Shown piece by piece: positions 29,039 through 31,981 of a stretch of DNA of 31,981 bases. The notes below the pieces were generated by a model. That model ran no database searches. It was not told the DNA's origin and saw nothing but the letters and a program-made list of their open reading frames with translations. The DNA comes from CAWHYG01 sp963833505 (lineage in GTDB: Bacteria; Eisenbacteria; RBG-16-71-46; CAIMUX01): NCBI GenBank assembly GCA_963833505.1, contig CAWHYG010000014.1, positions 1 to 31,981 on the forward strand, in the 5' to 3' direction. How positions within the stretch are numbered: the stretch's first letter is position 1; every line of letters starts with the position of its first letter. A program made the position numbers and the translations under genes.

Positions 29039-29201
29039 GGCGTGGACTCCCTCTGTGTGGTTCTGCCCTCGTTCAGGACCCGTGAGTTGGCGTGTCTCGC
29101 TGAAAGTGGCCGAGGTCGTCGCAGGAGTACCCGCAGCCAGCTCGCATGGCGATATACACGGCGCTCGGTCACGGGACCTGGACGCTCGGGCTGCCGCCCG
29201 C

Positions 29202-29390
29202 CTACTTGCCGATATACGCGTTCACCCCCACGACCAGCGTCTTCCCGCCGACCTGGGCGTCCGTCCGCGCGTTCCCCCGAGTTGAGGCCACCACCAGCGT
29301 CTTCCCGCTCGCGCTCGGAGTCGGCTCCTCGAGGTCGAGCACTATGGTCAAGGTCTTGGCCTTCTCGTCGACGATGACTTGCTTCAGCAT
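29202..29390 (-). CDS. Small hypothetical protein (62 aa) with internal repeat
   Basis: The ATG is preceded by GGGAGGGAG. The protein is beta-rich: MLKQVIVDEKAKTLTIVLDL is followed by two copies of the strand GKTLVV (in SGKTLVVAST and GGKTLVVGVN). It lies 20 bp downstream of the HTH gene in the recombinase operon. I recognise no named family. A short gene-free stretch (29039-29201) follows. Confidence 0.6.
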   Translation of the reverse strand: MLKQVIVDEKAKTLTIVLDLEEPTPSASGKTLVVASTRGNARTDAQVGGKTLVVGVNAYIGK

Positions 29391-29410
29391 GGGCTCCCTC
29401 CCGTCGCGGT

Positions 29411-29821
29411 CTATGGTACCAGGATGCGGGCCGCCTTCGCCCGCTGCTTACTCCAGTCGATCTCGCACGTGACCGAGCGCAGGCCCCGCTCGGTCACCCC
29501 GTCGCGGCCATTCAGCGTCCTGGGCAGCAACAGCAGCTGCTCCTGAATATCCGGCGCCAGGTTGAGCAGATCCATGATCTGGGAGACCCGCGCCCGGCTG
29601 ACCCCGCCGAGTCTGGCGATGTCCGCATAGTCCCGCACGTCGCCCTGCCCGATCAAGCGCCCGAATCGGATCGCCAGGGCCATCAGTCGGGATATCCGAG
29701 GGATCCGGCCGGCGTCCGTAGCCGGTGGCGAAGGGCGCGTTCCTGGGCGCAGCCGTCGCCTCCCCCGCAGCCCGGTCCGGAAGTGGACTTGGAACTCGAC
29801 TGTAGGGCCTGTGGGCGTCAC
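29411..29821 (-). CDS. Helix-turn-helix protein associated with the serine recombinase
   Basis: This 136-residue protein starts with a GTG overlapping the recombinase stop (GTGA). The middle has a clear ParB/KorB-like helix-turn-helix: DYADIARLGGVSRARVSQIM, then LLNLAPDIQEQLLLLP. Similar small proteins commonly follow large serine recombinases in mobile islands. It may act as a regulator or a recombination directionality partner, but no function is established from the sequence. Confidence 0.72.
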   Translation of the reverse strand: MTPTGPTVEFQVHFRTGLRGRRRLRPGTRPSPPATDAGRIPRISRLMALAIRFGRLIGQGDVRDYADIARLGGVSRARVSQIMDLLNLAPDIQEQLLLLPRTLNGRDGVTERGLRSVTCEIDWSKQRAKAARILVP

Positions 29822-31389
29822 GAGGCCGCCTCCTGGCCCAAGGCCTTGATCCCGCTCGGCCTGAACGTGATCGCGATCATCTCCTTCCGCCCGTCGTACG
29901 CGACGCGCTCGACCAGCAGGTGGAGGATCCTGGCCTGCTCCCGGGGCGAGAGAGTCTCCCAGATCGGGTCGAAGCTCTTGAGCGCCGTCGCCAGGTCGGC
30001 CTCGTCCACGCGATCCCGCTCGAGGTCAGCCAGCGCTTGGCGGATCTCGGCGAGCCGCTTCTCCGCGGCGTCGATCTTCCCGTTCAGCTCCGCCAGCCGC
30101 GCCGTGGCCGCCGCCTGCTTCCCGTTGGGCCTGGGGAGCGATCCGACCAGCCGCTTGACCTCGGAGGGCCAGCGCCGGAGGTCCTTCTCGAGCTGCCGGC
30201 GCTCGAGGGCCAGATGGTCGGCCCGGTCCTGCGCTTCGGCGCGGCTCTTCTTGAGCACCTCCGCCACGAGATCCGGATCCGAGCCGATTCCTCTGATGCG
30301 CTCGACCACGAAGCCCTCGATCTCCCCGGCCGGGAGCGACGGGGTCGGGCAGGCGTCCCAGCCCTGCTTCTGCGCCCGGCCGCAGACGTAGTAGCGGTAC
30401 CGGCGACCGCCCTTCTGCGTGTACGCGTGCGACATCGCCGTCCCGCAGTGCGCGCACCAGAGCAGACCCCGCAGCAGCGCGCCGTGCTTGTTCCGCTTCG
30501 CCCGGCCCCCGGCTCGCCCGTTCCGCCGCAGGAGCCGCTGGACGCGCTCCCAGGTCTCGAGGTCCACGATCGCCGGGTGCTCGCCCGCGTAGACCGTGCC
30601 CTTGTAATTCACGCGCCCTGTGTACCCGATGTTCTGGAGCACGAACCCGACCCGCGTTTTGTCCCACGGCTGACCGCCACGTTCGACTCCGTCCTTCGTC
30701 GTCCTGCGCTTGGTCGTGATCCCGCGCCGGTTCAGCTCGCGCGCCGTGTCCAGCAGGGACTCCGTCTCCAGGTAGAGCCCGAAGATCTCGCGCACGGTCT
30801 GGGCCTCGCCCTCGTTCACCAGGAGCCGTCCGCCGGCCGGGTCGACGTCGTACCCCAGGATCGGCGGGCCGCCGGTCCACTTGCCCTTCCGGCGGGCGGC
30901 GCTCATCTTGTCCCGGGTCCGCTCGGCGATCGTCTCCCGCTCGAACTGCGCGAAGCTGAGCAGCACGTTCAGGGTCAACCGGCCCATGCTCGAGCTGGTG
31001 TTGAACTGCTGGGTCACGCTGACGAAGGACACGCCGTGCGCGTCCAGGGTCCCGATGATGCGGGCGAAGTCCAAAAGGCTGCGGGACAGCCGGTCGACCT
31101 TGTAGACGCAGATCGTGTCGACCTTTCCGGCCTCGACGTCCGCCAGCAGCCTGCGCAGGGCCGGCCGGTCCATCGTGCCGCCCGAGAACCCGCCGTCGTC
31201 GTACCGGTCCGGCAGGCAGGTCCAGCCCTCGTGGCGCTGGGAGGCGATGTACGCTTCTCCAGCCTCGCGCTGGGCGTCGAGGCTGCTGAAGTCGCTGTCC
31301 AGGCCCTCCTCGGTGCTCTTCCGCGTGTAGACGGCGCAGCGGACCACCTTCGTCTCCTTGGGATCCGGCGGACGCGTGCGGGCGGTCAC
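29818..31389 (-). CDS. Large serine recombinase
   Basis: This 523-residue integrase/excisionase starts at a GTG overlapping the previous gene's stop. The resolvase domain has the nucleophile S25 in YTRKSTEEG, then YDDGGFSGGTMDRPAL, VYKVDRLSRS near 95-104 and FERETIAERTRDK. A Recombinase domain follows (GGPPILGYDVD, then NIGYTGRVNYKG). A zinc ribbon has C312, C315, C336 and C347, and the C-terminal part is a coiled coil. It is likely the integrase of the mobile region. Attachment sites are probably beyond the window or not recognisable. Confidence 0.93.
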   Translation of the reverse strand: MTARTRPPDPKETKVVRCAVYTRKSTEEGLDSDFSSLDAQREAGEAYIASQRHEGWTCLPDRYDDGGFSGGTMDRPALRRLLADVEAGKVDTICVYKVDRLSRSLLDFARIIGTLDAHGVSFVSVTQQFNTSSSMGRLTLNVLLSFAQFERETIAERTRDKMSAARRKGKWTGGPPILGYDVDPAGGRLLVNEGEAQTVREIFGLYLETESLLDTARELNRRGITTKRRTTKDGVERGGQPWDKTRVGFVLQNIGYTGRVNYKGTVYAGEHPAIVDLETWERVQRLLRRNGRAGGRAKRNKHGALLRGLLWCAHCGTAMSHAYTQKGGRRYRYYVCGRAQKQGWDACPTPSLPAGEIEGFVVERIRGIGSDPDLVAEVLKKSRAEAQDRADHLALERRQLEKDLRRWPSEVKRLVGSLPRPNGKQAAATARLAELNGKIDAAEKRLAEIRQALADLERDRVDEADLATALKSFDPIWETLSPREQARILHLLVERVAYDGRKEMIAITFRPSGIKALGQEAAS

Positions 31390-31860
31390 GGCTTGCCTCC
31401 CTTGCCGGCCAGTCCCCAGAAGAGCGGCCCGTTCCAGTGGGATCCGGTCACGGCCTTCGCCACCGCGCTCAGCGATCGGTAGACCGTGCCCTGGAACTCA
31501 AAGCCCTGATCGAGCACGGTCACGGCGATCGTCTGACCGCGGTACTCGCGCGTGATCACCGCCCCCGGCATCGGCAGCCGCCGGTCGTACGAGGGCCTGA
31601 ACGGCCGGGTCACCGTGCGCGCCGCCGGCGCCAGCAGCCGGAGGTCCGCGTCGTTCGCCAGCTCCTCGGCCCGTTCCCTGGCTCGCTCCGACAGACCGCC
31701 CTCCTCGTTCGCCTGCAACCGCCAGGCGATGCGCTTGCGCAGGAAGTCTTTGTGCCGGGACCGGGACTCCTCGCCGAAGACCTCGGGCGTAGCGATCCCG
31801 AAGCTCGGCGACGGTCATCTCCCCGAGGGCTTCCACCTGTTTGGCGATGTTCGGCGTCAT
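31386..31860 (-). CDS. DUF2924 family protein, frameshifted
   Basis: The ATG at 31860 follows GGAGG. The first part MTPNIAKQVEALGEMTVAEL ends in DRYA; one extra C near 31791 then shifts the frame. With that base removed the sequence reads EVFGEESRSRHKDFLRKRIA and joins QANEEGGLSERARERAEELA, ending in NGPLFWGLAGK. This is the full DUF2924 pattern (about 157 residues), a family of unknown role almost always found beside serine recombinases. Its stop overlaps the recombinase GTG. Inactivation or a sequencing error are both possible. Confidence 0.82.
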
Positions 31861-31896
31861 TGCTGGACCTCCGCCGGGGCCGACTCTCTCGGCCCG

Positions 31897-31981
31897 TCAA
31901 CACACAAGGGCAGCGGTGCGTCCGGAACAGTCCAGGGGTTTCTCGGTGAACAGGCGCCGGTATCCCGCGGCCAGGATCGCA
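31897..31981 (-). CDS. C-terminal end of an unidentified gene, cut by window edge
   Basis: An open frame enters from the right edge and ends AILAAGYRRLFTEKPLDCSG, then RTAALVC and a stop, 36 bp before the DUF2924 start. Small genes are often found at this position in recombinase operons. Only 27 residues are visible, so the call is weak. Confidence 0.3.
   Translation of the reverse strand, partial: AILAAGYRRLFTEKPLDCSGRTAALVC

Noticed and set aside
29920..31482. 520-residue plus-strand frame opposite the serine recombinase
   Set aside because: Antisense shadow; the minus strand is an unmistakable recombinase.

Overview
This is a GC-rich bacterial window, probably from an uncultured environmental Gram-negative lineage. 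A secreted LVIVD-repeat propeller with a FlgD-like tail is a protein style common in candidate phyla such as Eisenbacteria; that placement is inference and no marker gene fixes it. The window is a patchwork of ordinary genes, a defence operon damaged by insertion sequences, and a large phage- or satellite-like mobile region.

1-4.4 kb: a frameshifted LVIVD-repeat secreted protein, an exported DsrE-like protein divergent from a 59-residue membrane protein, and a pRiA4b ORF-3 family gene. A short palindromic repeat occurs twice around the membrane-protein gene.

4.4-14.7 kb: a type I restriction-modification operon read on the minus strand in the order hsdM, hsdS, AlbA_2/Schlafen-type ATP-binding gene, hsdR. 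hsdS is split by two adjacent insertion sequences (IS256 family and ISL3 family). hsdR carries two single-base frameshifts.

15.2-17.6 kb: khpA (KH-domain RNA-binding protein) followed by a DUF6933-like gene that is cut in two by an IS3-family element. That element has a canonical A_AAA_AAA slippery site and an odd 16-bp palindrome inside its first gene.

17.6-19.0 kb: about 730 bp without a gene, holding an AT-rich palindrome and two families of short repeats (one irregular on the minus strand, one with an exact 32-bp period on the plus strand), followed by a minimal 194-residue tyrosine recombinase with all six catalytic residues. This is the best candidate here for an undescribed recombination system.

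19.0-32.0 kb: a mobile region with terminase large and small subunits, a ParB-like protein and a D12-class adenine methyltransferase on the minus strand; five small genes on the plus strand; then a primase-polymerase/helicase, an XRE regulator, small unknown genes, an HTH protein, a large serine recombinase and a frameshifted DUF2924 gene on the minus strand. Packaging, replication and integration functions are present, but no portal, capsid or tail gene is seen. This fits a phage satellite or a decayed prophage. A large nested stem-loop lies between the convergent small-gene and primase operons.
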